Shown in pieces: positions 15,495-24,370 of a stretch of 64,000 nt of DNA. Under the pieces are notes generated by a model. The model was given only the letters and a program-made list of their open reading frames with translations. It ran no database searches and was not told the origin of the DNA. How positions within the stretch are numbered: position 1 is the stretch's first letter; each line of letters starts with the position of its first letter. The position numbers were made by a program, and so were the translations under genes. Source of the DNA: DATIHT01 sp964348615 (GTDB lineage: Bacteria > Patescibacteriota > Microgenomatia > Curtissbacterales > GWA2-41-24); the NCBI GenBank assembly GCA_964348615.1, contig CAYGDE010000001.1, positions 14,158 through 78,157 of the forward strand, in the 5' to 3' direction.

Positions 15495-16868
15495 ATGGCA
15501 ATACAAGCAAGAACCGAATTTGCATCAGCCCTCAACCAAGTTTGCTCCGAACGCGGAGTAGAGCCTGCTGTGGTTATTGATTCTATAAAACAAGCCATTT
15601 TAGCAGCCTATCGCAAAGACTACGGGGAACCGGAAGGAATGGAAGTAGAGTTAGACGAAAACACAGGCGAAGTTAAAATTATTCAGGGCAAAAAAGACAT
15701 AACCCCAGCCGGTTTTGGCAGAATTGCCGCCCAAACCGCAAAACAAGTTATTTTGCAGAGAATCCGTGAAGCAGAAAAAGAAGCCATCATGAGTGAGTAT
15801 TCTGGCAAAGTAGGAACACTTGTTTCTGGAATCATTCAACGAATTTCCGGACCAATTGTTACAGTTAATCTAGGCAAGGCCGAAGGCATTATGCCTCCCC
15901 AAGAGCAAGCATCCAACGAAAGGTATTCTGTCAACCAAAGATTAAAGTTTTATGTTGTAGGCATCAAAGAAGGACCAAGAGGCGAAGAAATTATTGTTTC
16001 CCGTTCTGCACCGGGTCTTTTGGAACAACTTTTCAAGCAAGAAGTTCCAGAGCTTGCATCTGGTAGTGTAGAGGTTAAAGCAATTGCCAGGGAAGGCGGT
16101 TCCAGAAGTAAAATTGCAGTCGCTTCTGGCCAGCTTGGTGTAGACCCAGTAGGTTCATGTGTCGGCCAAAAAGGTGTACGAGTCCAAGCAGTTATGAACG
16201 AACTTGGAGATGAAAAAATCGACATTATTGCCTTTCAGGAAGACCCTGCAGAATTTATAAAAGCTGCTCTTTCTCCGGCCAAAGAAATTTCCGTAAAAAT
16301 CGAAGAAGAAGAAAAAAGTGCAGAAGCCACAGTTCCAGACGATCAACTTTCATTGGCAATTGGAAAAGAAGGCCAAAATGTACGCTTGGCTGCCAAATTA
16401 ACAGGCTATCGAATCGATATTCGAGGCAAAAGTGGAACTCCAAGAGAAGTAGAACAAAAAGAGAAAAAGGCTCAAGAAGAAGCCAAGAAAGCTCTTGGTG
16501 TCACAGATGAAGAAACAGAGGAGCAAAGCGAACCAGAAGAAAAAGGGACTACAGAAACATCTTCGGCAACAGGCGATCAAAAAGCGACATCACAAGATGA
16601 CCAGACCACAAAAGAGCCCAAAGAACTAGAAGCGCCAGAAGAAGAAAAGGAGATAGAAGCACCCGAAGAACCAAAAGAATTGGAAGCAGCACCTCCCGTA
16701 AATATGGAAACCAACCTAGAACAAGAACAAGACCCCCAAAACGCAGATGCTCTAGAAAAATCCGACGAGCAAGCTCTAGATGCTTCCAAACCAGAAGATG
16801 CTAAAGTAATTGAAGAAGCCTCAGGTGATAATGATGATACGCCAAAAGATGGCGACGAGACTGTATAA
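15495..16868 (+). CDS. nusA: Transcription elongation/termination factor NusA
   Basis: 457 residues. N-terminal polymerase-binding domain (1-125), S1 domain around VGTLVSGIIQRISGPIVTVNLG, two KH domains with DPVGSCVGQKGVRVQAVMNEL and LAIGKEGQNVRLAAKLTGYRI. From about residue 320 onward there is a roughly 135-residue acidic, Glu/Pro-rich tail with repeated EAPEE units, absent from most NusA proteins and probably disordered; it replaces the AR repeats of E. coli. NusA binds RNA polymerase and nascent RNA and modulates pausing. infB follows 31 nt downstream. Confidence 0.95.
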   Translation: MAIQARTEFASALNQVCSERGVEPAVVIDSIKQAILAAYRKDYGEPEGMEVELDENTGEVKIIQGKKDITPAGFGRIAAQTAKQVILQRIREAEKEAIMSEYSGKVGTLVSGIIQRISGPIVTVNLGKAEGIMPPQEQASNERYSVNQRLKFYVVGIKEGPRGEEIIVSRSAPGLLEQLFKQEVPELASGSVEVKAIAREGGSRSKIAVASGQLGVDPVGSCVGQKGVRVQAVMNELGDEKIDIIAFQEDPAEFIKAALSPAKEISVKIEEEEKSAEATVPDDQLSLAIGKEGQNVRLAAKLTGYRIDIRGKSGTPREVEQKEKKAQEEAKKALGVTDEETEEQSEPEEKGTTETSSATGDQKATSQDDQTTKEPKELEAPEEEKEIEAPEEPKELEAAPPVNMETNLEQEQDPQNADALEKSDEQALDASKPEDAKVIEEASGDNDDTPKDGDETV

Positions 16869-16899
16869 ATGAAAGCCTTTTCGTCACAAGTCATAAACG

Positions 16900-18336
16900 A
16901 TGAACAACGCACAAAAAACGCCGAATCGACCTCCTATCGTGACCATTATGGGTCATGTCGACCACGGTAAGACTACTCTTCTTGACGCTATTAGAAAAAC
17001 AAATGTACAAGCCGCAGAACATGGCGGTATAACCCAACATATTGGTGCCTATCAAATCACTTCCAACTCGCAACTTATAACTTTTATTGACACACCAGGC
17101 CACGCCGCTTTTGAAAAAATGCGCTCCCGTGGCGCTGAAGTTTCCGATATTGTAATTTTAGTAGTTGCCGCAAACGATAGTGTCAAACCCCAAACTGTCG
17201 AGGCGATTAAACACATCAAAAAGGCCCAAAAACCAATTATTGTGGCAATTACCAAAGTCGACCTCCCCAATTTGAACATAGAAAAAGTCAAAGGAGAATT
17301 ACAAAGGGAAGGTGTCACAGTCGAAAGCTATGGCGGAGATGTACCTGTAGTTGAAGTTGCCGCAACAAAAGGCCAAGGCATAAAAGAACTTTTGGAAGTT
17401 GTAAACTTGGTTTGGGATTTAAACCCGCAACCATCTTTCCCAACAAATCCTCTTCAGGCAGTTGTTGTTGAATCATTCTTGGACAAAAATCGCGGCCCAA
17501 TCGCAACCGTTATTGTTAAAGAAGGAACGCTTTCAGTTGGCCAAAAGATAATTGTCGATTCTGAGACAATAACAGTAAGGGCACTAATAGACGACAATGG
17601 TAATCAAGTAAAAAATGCACTTCCTGCAAAACCGGTAGAAATTCTTGGCTTCAAAAAAATCTTAGAAGTGGGTATTATTGTTGCTGACCAAAATAAAACT
17701 GCCTCAATTGTCCAAAAAGCCCCTGCGAGCTTTGCCGAGATAATTGCAAAAAGTGAAACCTTAAAAAATAAGTTTAAAGTTGTTATAAAAGCCGATGTTG
17801 CCGGAAGTCTTGAGGCCATTCTGGAAAATTTACCGCCAAACGTTTTAGTTATTTCCTCGTCCTGCGGAGAAATCACAGATACTGACATTGCTTTTGCCAA
17901 GACTGCAAACGCTCCAATTATTGCCTTTGGCATAAAAGTTCCAAATTCCACAAAAGCTCAAGCAGAAAGAGACGGCATCTTCATAAAAAGTTACGATGTA
18001 ATTTACAAACTTTTGGAAGACATAAATGATGTTGTCGCTGGCTTTGAGCAAGCCAAAATGCAGGCAAAAATTGTAGGCAAGGCAAAAATTATTGCAAGTT
18101 TTGCAATCGAAGGTAAAAAAATCGCAGGAGTCAAAGTCATTAGCGGCAAAATAACAGTCGGCGACCAAATTATAATAGTAAGAGGCGATAGCGAAATAGG
18201 GGATGCAAAAATTACCTCTATAAAGAAGTTTAAAAAAGAAGTTTCTTCTGTGCCCACAGGTCAAGAGTGCGGAATTGCACAAGAACCTCAGTTAGAATTT
18301 CAAGAAGGAGACATAATCGAATCTTACGGCCACTAG
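16900..18336 (+). CDS. infB: Translation initiation factor IF-2, short form
   Basis: 478 residues. It starts directly with the G domain: VTIMGHVDHGKTTLLDAI at about 14-31, DTPGHAAF, TKVDLPN, then domains II-IV with the C2 fold ending GDIIESYGH. IF-2 brings initiator tRNA to the 30S subunit. The long N-terminal region typical of bacteria is missing entirely, as in many CPR genomes and mitochondria. Second gene of the nusA transcript. Confidence 0.95.
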   Translation: MNNAQKTPNRPPIVTIMGHVDHGKTTLLDAIRKTNVQAAEHGGITQHIGAYQITSNSQLITFIDTPGHAAFEKMRSRGAEVSDIVILVVAANDSVKPQTVEAIKHIKKAQKPIIVAITKVDLPNLNIEKVKGELQREGVTVESYGGDVPVVEVAATKGQGIKELLEVVNLVWDLNPQPSFPTNPLQAVVVESFLDKNRGPIATVIVKEGTLSVGQKIIVDSETITVRALIDDNGNQVKNALPAKPVEILGFKKILEVGIIVADQNKTASIVQKAPASFAEIIAKSETLKNKFKVVIKADVAGSLEAILENLPPNVLVISSSCGEITDTDIAFAKTANAPIIAFGIKVPNSTKAQAERDGIFIKSYDVIYKLLEDINDVVAGFEQAKMQAKIVGKAKIIASFAIEGKKIAGVKVISGKITVGDQIIIVRGDSEIGDAKITSIKKFKKEVSSVPTGQECGIAQEPQLEFQEGDIIESYGH

Positions 18337-18379
18337 GCCCGCAGCTTCGCAACGCCCGTTATTTTTTCACCTATAGTAT

Positions 18380-18409
18380 TTGCAATCTTGCCACACTCAG
18401 TAGTATAAT
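18380..18409 (+). promoter_or_regulatory. Promoter before the DHH-like gene
   Basis: TTGCAA (18380-18385), 18-nt spacer, TATAAT (18404-18409); the ATG is 23 nt further, so this transcript has a short leader. Confidence 0.6.
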
Positions 18410-18432
18410 CTCCCGGCCTGCCTCAACAAATC

Positions 18433-19464
18433 ATGGATCCAAAGCTAAAAGACACAGTTCTTGACCAAATAGCCAAAGCAGAAAATATTGCAATTGTTAT
18501 TTCGAATTCCTTAGGCTTCGACGGCCTTGCTGCGGGTCTTTCACTCTACCTCTCGCTAATAAAGCTCGACAAAAACGTTTCCGTAGTCGCAAATGCGCCA
18601 ACGGTTGGGGATGCGCAAAGCCTTTATGGTGTAGACAGAATAGGCAACGAAGGAGTAAACAAAAATCCAGTCATTGTTGTTGAAAACGCCATCGAAACAG
18701 TCGACAAAGTTACCCATTTTTTGGACAAAGACAAGCTAAGGCTCATTATTCATCCCTTGCCTGGAACTCCCCCAATTTCCGAAAACCAAATAAAAATTGA
18801 ATACTCATCAACACCTGCAAGCTTAATTTTTGCAATTGGTATAGATAATTTACCCGATCTGCGCAGTCAACTTACAAATGGACAAGAAATTACCCCAGAG
18901 GCGCTTATTGTTAACCTAAGCAATAGTCAGCCAAGCCAAAAATTTGCACAAATCGATATTGTTAACACTCAAGCAGCATCAGTCTCCGAAGTAACAGCCA
19001 AAATGATCCAAGATTTTGCCCTGCCGCTAGACGAAGATATCGCCTTTAATCTCTATTCTGGGGTAAGAGCAACAACAAACAATTTTTCACCAAGCATAGT
19101 GAGCCAAATCACCCTAGAAATCGCCTCCTGGCTTTTAAAATTCGGAGCCGGAAAAGCAAGTCTTGCCAGGCAAACAGTAAAGTCACCCCAAATGTATCCG
19201 CAGCAACCAAATATGCCTCGTCCAATTGCAAAACAACCCTTTCCGTTTCCATTCCCGCAAATGAATCCAACTCCAAGGCAGACACAGCAGCCGCCAACAG
19301 TCGATGAAGACCTAGACGACGACTTCTTTGAAAAAATGACAAGACTGGAAGATGTTGAAGCGGCAGCCCAAGGCCAAGAAGCACCAAAGTCCAGTGAATG
19401 GCTCAAACCACCAAAGATATACAAAGGTTCAAAATCACCAGGAGGAGAAGGCGGCAAAGGCTAA
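18433..19464 (+). CDS. DHH-phosphoesterase-like protein with degenerate active site
   Basis: 343 residues. The beginning (NIAIVISNSLGFDGLAAGLS) matches the first strand and helix of NrnA/RecJ-like DHH enzymes, where the active site normally reads H-x-x-PD-x-D; here histidine and all but one aspartate are gone, and no DHH triad follows. The middle keeps the family's alternating fold (ALIVNLSNSQPSQKFAQIDIVN, then SVSEVTAKMI). From about 245 the chain is disordered, rich in Pro/Gln, then acidic. In other bacteria an NrnA or RbfA gene sits between infB and rpsO, so this may be an NrnA descendant turned into a binding protein. Confidence 0.6.
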   Translation: MDPKLKDTVLDQIAKAENIAIVISNSLGFDGLAAGLSLYLSLIKLDKNVSVVANAPTVGDAQSLYGVDRIGNEGVNKNPVIVVENAIETVDKVTHFLDKDKLRLIIHPLPGTPPISENQIKIEYSSTPASLIFAIGIDNLPDLRSQLTNGQEITPEALIVNLSNSQPSQKFAQIDIVNTQAASVSEVTAKMIQDFALPLDEDIAFNLYSGVRATTNNFSPSIVSQITLEIASWLLKFGAGKASLARQTVKSPQMYPQQPNMPRPIAKQPFPFPFPQMNPTPRQTQQPPTVDEDLDDDFFEKMTRLEDVEAAAQGQEAPKSSEWLKPPKIYKGSKSPGGEGGKG

Positions 19465-19470
19465 TCGCAG

Positions 19471-19507
19471 GATACTCTTGATACTCTTGGTACCCTTATT
19501 GTATACT
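19471..19507 (+). promoter_or_regulatory. Promoter of rpsO with tandem 9-mer
   Basis: TTGATA (19478-19483), 18-nt spacer, TATACT (19502-19507), 13 nt to the ATG. The -35 lies in a tandem repeat of GATACTCTT (19471-19488). Confidence 0.55.
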
Positions 19508-19520
19508 TACAATTCATTAT

Positions 19521-19787
19521 ATGGCTCAAGCAACAGCAAAAAAATCAGTAATAGACAAGTTTGCAACTCACGCAGGTGACACTGGCTCACCAGAGGTTCA
19601 AGTTGCGCTGCTTTCCCAAAGGATTCAAACGGTCTCCGACCATTTAAAAGGTCACGGGCACGATGACCATTCAAGACGTGGTCTTCTTTCCATGATCAAC
19701 AAGAGAAGAAGACTTCTCCACTACCTTACAAGAAAAGCACCCGACCGCTACAAGGACATAATTGGAAAACTCGGATTGTCGAAATAA
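19521..19787 (+). CDS. rpsO: Small ribosomal subunit protein uS15
   Basis: 88 residues, the normal length. Signature DTGSPEVQVALLSQRI near 20-35 and RRGLLSMINKRRRLLHYLTRK near 54-74. S15 binds 16S rRNA helix 22 and forms the inter-subunit bridge. The order rpsO-pnp is widely conserved. No terminator separates it from the pnp promoter region. Confidence 0.96.
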   Translation: MAQATAKKSVIDKFATHAGDTGSPEVQVALLSQRIQTVSDHLKGHGHDDHSRRGLLSMINKRRRLLHYLTRKAPDRYKDIIGKLGLSK

Positions 19788-19875
19788 CATCTTGCTATTT
19801 AGAACCTTATATTCGCTCGCGAATACATACTTCCTAAACCATAAATATTTGCTCGCTTATGTAAACTCCTAGTTC

Positions 19876-19904
19876 TTGCAAAATGGAAGTTTATAGGGTA
19901 TAAT
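19876..19904 (+). promoter_or_regulatory. Promoter of pnp
   Basis: TTGCAA (19876-19881), 17-nt spacer, TATAAT (19899-19904). Predicted start about 19911, giving a leader of roughly 170 nt. Confidence 0.7.
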
Positions 19905-19948
19905 ACAGTTTAGAGTTAAGAGATTTGGGTAGTTGGAAGTTGATTAGT

Positions 19949-20053
19949 ATGAAGCATAGAGATACATGCTTCATAGTATCCGATTTCTAACCGCTCTTCC
20001 TCTTTTCTCAAAATATTTCACTTGTTACTCTAAATCCCGAAAATATTTCGGGA
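19949..20053 (+). promoter_or_regulatory. Two-hairpin leader of pnp
   Basis: Perfect stem ATGAAGCAT (19949-19957) with ATGCTTCAT (19966-19974), and perfect stem TCCCGAAA (20035-20042) with TTTCGGGA (20046-20053) 26 nt before the ATG. In E. coli pnp is controlled through a leader stem cut by RNase III and then attacked by PNPase; these hairpins are in the right place for a comparable circuit. Confidence 0.55.
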
Positions 20054-20079
20054 CAACAATGTTGGAATCTTAAAAAATC

Positions 20080-22287
20080 ATGACTCAAAAATTAGTCAAA
20101 AAAGAACTAGAACTTGCAGGCAAAAAGCTTGTTTTGGAAACAGGCGAGTTAGCAGGCCATGCAAACGCGGCAGTTTTGGCAACCTATGGTGAAACCGTAG
20201 TTTTGGCAACAGCAGTTTCTCAAGAAGCCCCAGAAAACATGGGGTTTTTCCCGTTGGCTGTAGATTTTGAAGAAAGACTTTACGCCGGCGGCAAAATATC
20301 TACATCCAGATTCATAAAAAGAGAAGGCAGACCTTCTGAAAGGTCTGTACTTACCGGAAGACTTGTTGACAGATCTATTCGTCCGCTGTTCCCAAAAGAT
20401 TACATGGCTCAAGTCCAGGTAATTGTTACTGTTCTTTCGGTCGACGGTGAAAACGAACCAGACGTTGTTTCCTTAATTGCAGCATCAGCTGCACTTACAA
20501 TTTCTGACATTCCATGGAATGGTCCTCTTGCCGGAATTAAAGTAGCCAAGAAAAATGGCGATTACTTTGCCAACCCTACAGAAGAAGAAAAGAAATTTTC
20601 CGACCTTGAGCTTTTAGTTGCATCAACCAAAGACGAAATCGTCATGATCGAAGCAGCAGCCCAAGAAGTTGACGAAAAATATATGGCTGGTGCCTTAGAA
20701 TTTGCAGTTAAACAAGGCAACGAAGTAATCAAATTAATCGAGGATTTACAAAAAGAAGCGGGCAAAGAAAAACAGAAATACACCCCCAACAAATTACAAG
20801 GCGACAAAGAAAAAGCAGTTTTAGATTTTATCGAATCCGACATCATCAAAGACTTAGAAAAACCTGGCAAAGCTCAGGACGAATCTTGGTTTGGAGAATC
20901 TGTCGATCGGCTAAAAGAAGTTTTTGGACAAGGAGACGAAGCAATCGACGGTAAAATACTTGGAGATTTGCTAGACGATGCCGTTGCCGATTTTATGCGC
21001 AAACATGTGCTTACCAAAAAAATCAGAATAGACGGCAGAAACCCTGAAGAAATTAGGCCAATTTTTATAAAAGCCCCAATCCTTCCAAGAACACACGGTT
21101 CCGCTATTTTCCAAAGAGGCGAAACTCAGGTTTTATCCATAGTCACCCTAGGTTCTCCTTCACTCGAGCAGCTAATTGAAGGTATGAGCGGTGAAGAAAA
21201 AAGAAGATACATGCATCACTACAACTTCCCGCCCTTTTGTTCCGGTGAAGTTAAAAGGATGGGTTCACCAGGAAGAAGAGAAATCGGGCATGGCGCACTA
21301 GCTGAAAAAGCTCTAATTCCGGTAATTCCCGCTCAAGAGCAATTCCCTTACACCATACGAGTTGTCTCAGAGGTACTTTCCTCTGCAGGTTCAACATCGC
21401 AAGCTTCAGTCTGCGGTTCAACGCTTGCCCTTATGGATGCCGGTGTCCCAATTAAGGCACCCGTTGCCGGAATATCCATTGGGTTAATCACCGACATGAA
21501 AGACAAATCAAAATACGTTCTTTTAACCGACATTGCCTATCAAGAAGATTCTCAAGGGGACATGGATTTTAAAGTTGCAGGGACAAGTGCTGGTATTACT
21601 GCAATTCAAATGGACATTAAGCTTTCGGGAATTTCCACACAAGTAGCCAAGGAAGCTTTAGAAAAAGCCAGAGTAGCAAGGCTTTCAATTCTAGATCTGA
21701 TGAAAAAAGCCCTGCCAACGTCCAGAGAAAAAATCTCACCACATGCGCCAACCGTTATTTTGGTCAGAATCGACCCTTCCAAAATTGGCGAAGTTATTGG
21801 TTCAGGTGGCAGAGTAATCAACAAGATAATCGAAACCACAGGTGCCGCCGTTGATATCGAAGACGATGGATCTGTTATGATTTCTGCCAAATCGCCAGAA
21901 GCAGCCCAAAAAGCAGCAGAATGGGTCGAAGGTATTGTCAAAGAACCGCAGCCAGGAGAAGTTTACGAAGGTCCGGTTAAAAGAATTATGCCATTTGGCG
22001 CTTTTGTTGAAATACTTCCAGGCAAAGAAGGCCTGGTACATATTTCTAAAATGGCACCATATCACGTCGAAAGAGTCGAAGATGTGGTTAAATTAGACCA
22101 GATAGTTAAAGTAAACGTTTCCGAAATAGACGACATGGGAAGACTAAATCTTTCTATGCTTTTTGGGGAAGATGCAAAGAAAAAACAAGAAGAAACACGA
22201 GGGGAAAGAGGAGGAGATTTCCAAAGAAGACCAGCCGGTAGATTCGACCGCAGGCCTAGTTCCCGTCCCCCAAGAAAACGCTTTTAA
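20080..22287 (+). CDS. pnp: Polyribonucleotide nucleotidyltransferase (PNPase)
   Basis: 735 residues. Two RNase PH domains (first with RSIRPLFPKDY, second with RTHGSAIFQRGETQVL and the catalytic-core DMKDKSKYVLLTDIAYQED, GDMDFKVAGT), a helical linker, a KH domain (IGEVIGSGGRVINKIIETTG) and an S1 domain (YEGPVKRIMPFGAFVEILPG). It degrades RNA 3'-5' by phosphorolysis. The Arg-rich tail (RRPAGRFDRRP) overlaps the start of the next gene by 116 nt in another frame. Confidence 0.97.
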   Translation: MTQKLVKKELELAGKKLVLETGELAGHANAAVLATYGETVVLATAVSQEAPENMGFFPLAVDFEERLYAGGKISTSRFIKREGRPSERSVLTGRLVDRSIRPLFPKDYMAQVQVIVTVLSVDGENEPDVVSLIAASAALTISDIPWNGPLAGIKVAKKNGDYFANPTEEEKKFSDLELLVASTKDEIVMIEAAAQEVDEKYMAGALEFAVKQGNEVIKLIEDLQKEAGKEKQKYTPNKLQGDKEKAVLDFIESDIIKDLEKPGKAQDESWFGESVDRLKEVFGQGDEAIDGKILGDLLDDAVADFMRKHVLTKKIRIDGRNPEEIRPIFIKAPILPRTHGSAIFQRGETQVLSIVTLGSPSLEQLIEGMSGEEKRRYMHHYNFPPFCSGEVKRMGSPGRREIGHGALAEKALIPVIPAQEQFPYTIRVVSEVLSSAGSTSQASVCGSTLALMDAGVPIKAPVAGISIGLITDMKDKSKYVLLTDIAYQEDSQGDMDFKVAGTSAGITAIQMDIKLSGISTQVAKEALEKARVARLSILDLMKKALPTSREKISPHAPTVILVRIDPSKIGEVIGSGGRVINKIIETTGAAVDIEDDGSVMISAKSPEAAQKAAEWVEGIVKEPQPGEVYEGPVKRIMPFGAFVEILPGKEGLVHISKMAPYHVERVEDVVKLDQIVKVNVSEIDDMGRLNLSMLFGEDAKKKQEETRGERGGDFQRRPAGRFDRRPSSRPPRKRF

Positions 22288-23254
22288 AAAACTCGCAAAA
22301 CCCAAATTAATTTTGGTAGGTATTTTAATACTTGCCGCCCTCGCCGTTTTTTTCGTCTTTCCCAAACCAACTATAAAACAAAGCCAAGCGGAAATTGTTA
22401 CCGCCGAAAATAGTTTCAAGATAAATTTCAATCTCGAAAGCCCAGACAAAGAAAACATTTCTCAGCTTTTTGAAAAACTCCAAATTTCTCAAAATGTTTT
22501 AAAAGGGGTCACATTTGAATTAGACAGCACATCTTCAGCAAAGCTTGCATTTGCAAACCCGATTTCGGCAAATATTCAATCACAACAAGGAAAAATTTCC
22601 TTTTCTGGCACCGCCCAAACACCACCAATGCAGTCGCAATTTACGCCGCCTTCAAATTACAAAATGCCCCAAAGTGCCCTTTTTGTCCTTTTTGCTCCCA
22701 ACTTTTTGCCCCAGGTGCAAAAACTAGTTGGTACACCCACTCAACTCGCAAATTGGATAGACCAGAATCTAGATTCCCAAAACGGTCAACTCTTACAACT
22801 TTTTCCAGAAGGCGACTTTGTTTTGGCATTTAATTCAAAAAAAGAGCCAGATTTTACCAGTCTTGCCCAGCTAGAGTTCCAAGACCAAATAGAATCCCCC
22901 TACATTCAACAGATAGAAAGCGATGTTAATATCCATATTGTAAAAATCACCAAGCAAGAAGGGGAGACAACAGTCACGTTTTTTAAAATTGGAGACGAAA
23001 TATATATAGCCTCTTCAACAGATGCTGCAAAGCAAATAATAGCTGTGCAAAAGGAAAATGCGCCCTCAGTTGATTTTCCCAAAACAGACGATAAAGTATC
23101 AGCAGTAGTATTTTTGAAAAACCCCGAAAACAAAGACATCAACCTTACGATCTTTGGCTCAGGTGCAAAAAAATTGGAAAAATATTTAAAGAATTTAAAA
23201 GAAGGCCAAGTGATTTTGAAAGGTACTAAAATTTCCGGCTACGTCACCTACTAA
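22172..23254 (+). CDS. Single-pass membrane protein overlapping the pnp 3' end
   Basis: 360 residues from ATG 22172. A Lys/Glu-rich cytoplasmic N-terminus, one membrane helix (LILVGILILAALAVFFVF, about 47-64) and a soluble outer domain of about 290 residues with alternating strands; I do not recognise the family, though its pattern is reminiscent of DUF3352-type surface proteins. The first 116 nt lie inside pnp in a different frame. The next start downstream would remove the charged N-terminus or the helix, so the overlap looks real. A TTG three codons upstream is an alternative start. Confidence 0.7.
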   Translation: MQRKNKKKHEGKEEEISKEDQPVDSTAGLVPVPQENAFKKLAKPKLILVGILILAALAVFFVFPKPTIKQSQAEIVTAENSFKINFNLESPDKENISQLFEKLQISQNVLKGVTFELDSTSSAKLAFANPISANIQSQQGKISFSGTAQTPPMQSQFTPPSNYKMPQSALFVLFAPNFLPQVQKLVGTPTQLANWIDQNLDSQNGQLLQLFPEGDFVLAFNSKKEPDFTSLAQLEFQDQIESPYIQQIESDVNIHIVKITKQEGETTVTFFKIGDEIYIASSTDAAKQIIAVQKENAPSVDFPKTDDKVSAVVFLKNPENKDINLTIFGSGAKKLEKYLKNLKEGQVILKGTKISGYVTY

Positions 23255-23300
23255 CTACCGACTAATCATCTACCCTCTACCCACTACCTACTACGCACTA
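23255..23300 (+). repeat. G-poor CTAC/ACTA-rich spacer
   Basis: The spacer before the Lon-like gene is made almost only of A, C and T on this strand, with irregular repeats of CTAC and ACTA. It looks like degenerate simple-sequence DNA; no coding or stem structure is seen. Confidence 0.4.
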
Positions 23301-23301
23301 A

Positions 23302-23313
23302 TATAATGGATCT
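23302..23313 (+). promoter_or_regulatory. Leaderless-type -10 box of the Lon-like gene
   Basis: TATAAT at 23302-23307, then 6 nt to the ATG at 23314. Confidence 0.6.
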
Positions 23314-24363
23314 ATGGACAACTCCGCCCAATTTGAAGATATTGTACTTCTGGAAAATAAGCTAACAGCAGCCAGTGCCCAAATTCCCAAAGATTTATTG
23401 GAAAAAGCCAAAGCAATGTGTCAGCGTTTAGTAAGGATGGCTCAAGCCCAAGGTTATTCGCAAGAATACGATTCCGTATCTCGCTATTTAGACTGGATTG
23501 TCTCTCTGCCTTGGACAAAAAAAAGCCAGGACAATCTTTCCTTAGAAAATGCTAAAAAAATTCTAGACCAAAACCATTATGGCTTGGAAAACATCAAAGA
23601 GAGAATTTTGGAATATATTTCGGTTGCCAACTTAACAGCATCAACCAAAAAAACAAAAGCGCCCGCACTCTTGCTTCTAGGTCTTGTGGGAACAGGAAAA
23701 ACTACAATGGCTTATTCTATTGCCCAAGCGCTAGGCAGAAGCTTCGGCAGAATACCGCTTGGAGGTATGGGAGACGCACTTCAGCTTAGAGGCAAAGCAA
23801 GATCCTCGACCGATGCCGAACCAGGCCAAATAATTAAAACCTTAAGAAGAGTGGAAAGTAAAAACCCTGTCATTCTGTTGGACGAGTTGGACAGGGTTAC
23901 CAACGAAGCAAAAGCAGACATCATGGGAGTACTTGTTGAACTTTTAGACCCAGAGCAAAACAGCAGTTTTTTGGACCATTTCTTAGATTACCCATTCGAC
24001 CTCTCCGAAGTTTTGTTTATTGCAACTGCCAACAATACAGGCGGCATTGCAACCGCCGTCTTAGACCGTTTGGAAGTAATGGAAATGCCAAGTTACACAG
24101 ATGAGCAAAAGATAGTAATCGGCAAAAACTATCTTCTTCCAAGAGCGATTGGGGCATGTGGACTAAAAAGTACAGAACTGGTTTTTGATGAAACCGTATG
24201 GCAGCAGATTGTAAGGCCTTTGGGTTTTGATGCGGGTATGAGAACTTTGGACCGAACTATAAATGGCATTTGCAGAAAAGTTGCAAAGCTTAAATTAGAA
24301 GGCAAGGCAACAAGTGTTAAATTAACAGCAGAAAATGTAAAAGAATACCTGCCCACTTGGTAA
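23314..24363 (+). CDS. Lon-like AAA+ ATPase lacking the protease domain
   Basis: 349 residues. The first 90 contain the Lon pre-ATPase helical segment (VSRYLDWIVSLPWTK and ILDQNHYGLENIKERILEYI are classic Lon). AAA+ core: Walker A GLVGTGKTT at about 124-132, the RIPLGGMGDALQLRGK pore region, Walker B ILLDELDRV at about 187-195, sensor-1 ATAN and arginine-finger region DRLE, then the alpha lid. The chain stops where Lon continues into its Ser-Lys protease domain, and the large N-terminal substrate domain is also missing. It may be an unfoldase or adaptor-dependent remodeller. Own leaderless promoter. Confidence 0.85.
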   Translation: MDNSAQFEDIVLLENKLTAASAQIPKDLLEKAKAMCQRLVRMAQAQGYSQEYDSVSRYLDWIVSLPWTKKSQDNLSLENAKKILDQNHYGLENIKERILEYISVANLTASTKKTKAPALLLLGLVGTGKTTMAYSIAQALGRSFGRIPLGGMGDALQLRGKARSSTDAEPGQIIKTLRRVESKNPVILLDELDRVTNEAKADIMGVLVELLDPEQNSSFLDHFLDYPFDLSEVLFIATANNTGGIATAVLDRLEVMEMPSYTDEQKIVIGKNYLLPRAIGACGLKSTELVFDETVWQQIVRPLGFDAGMRTLDRTINGICRKVAKLKLEGKATSVKLTAENVKEYLPTW

Positions 24364-24370
24364 TAAGCTT

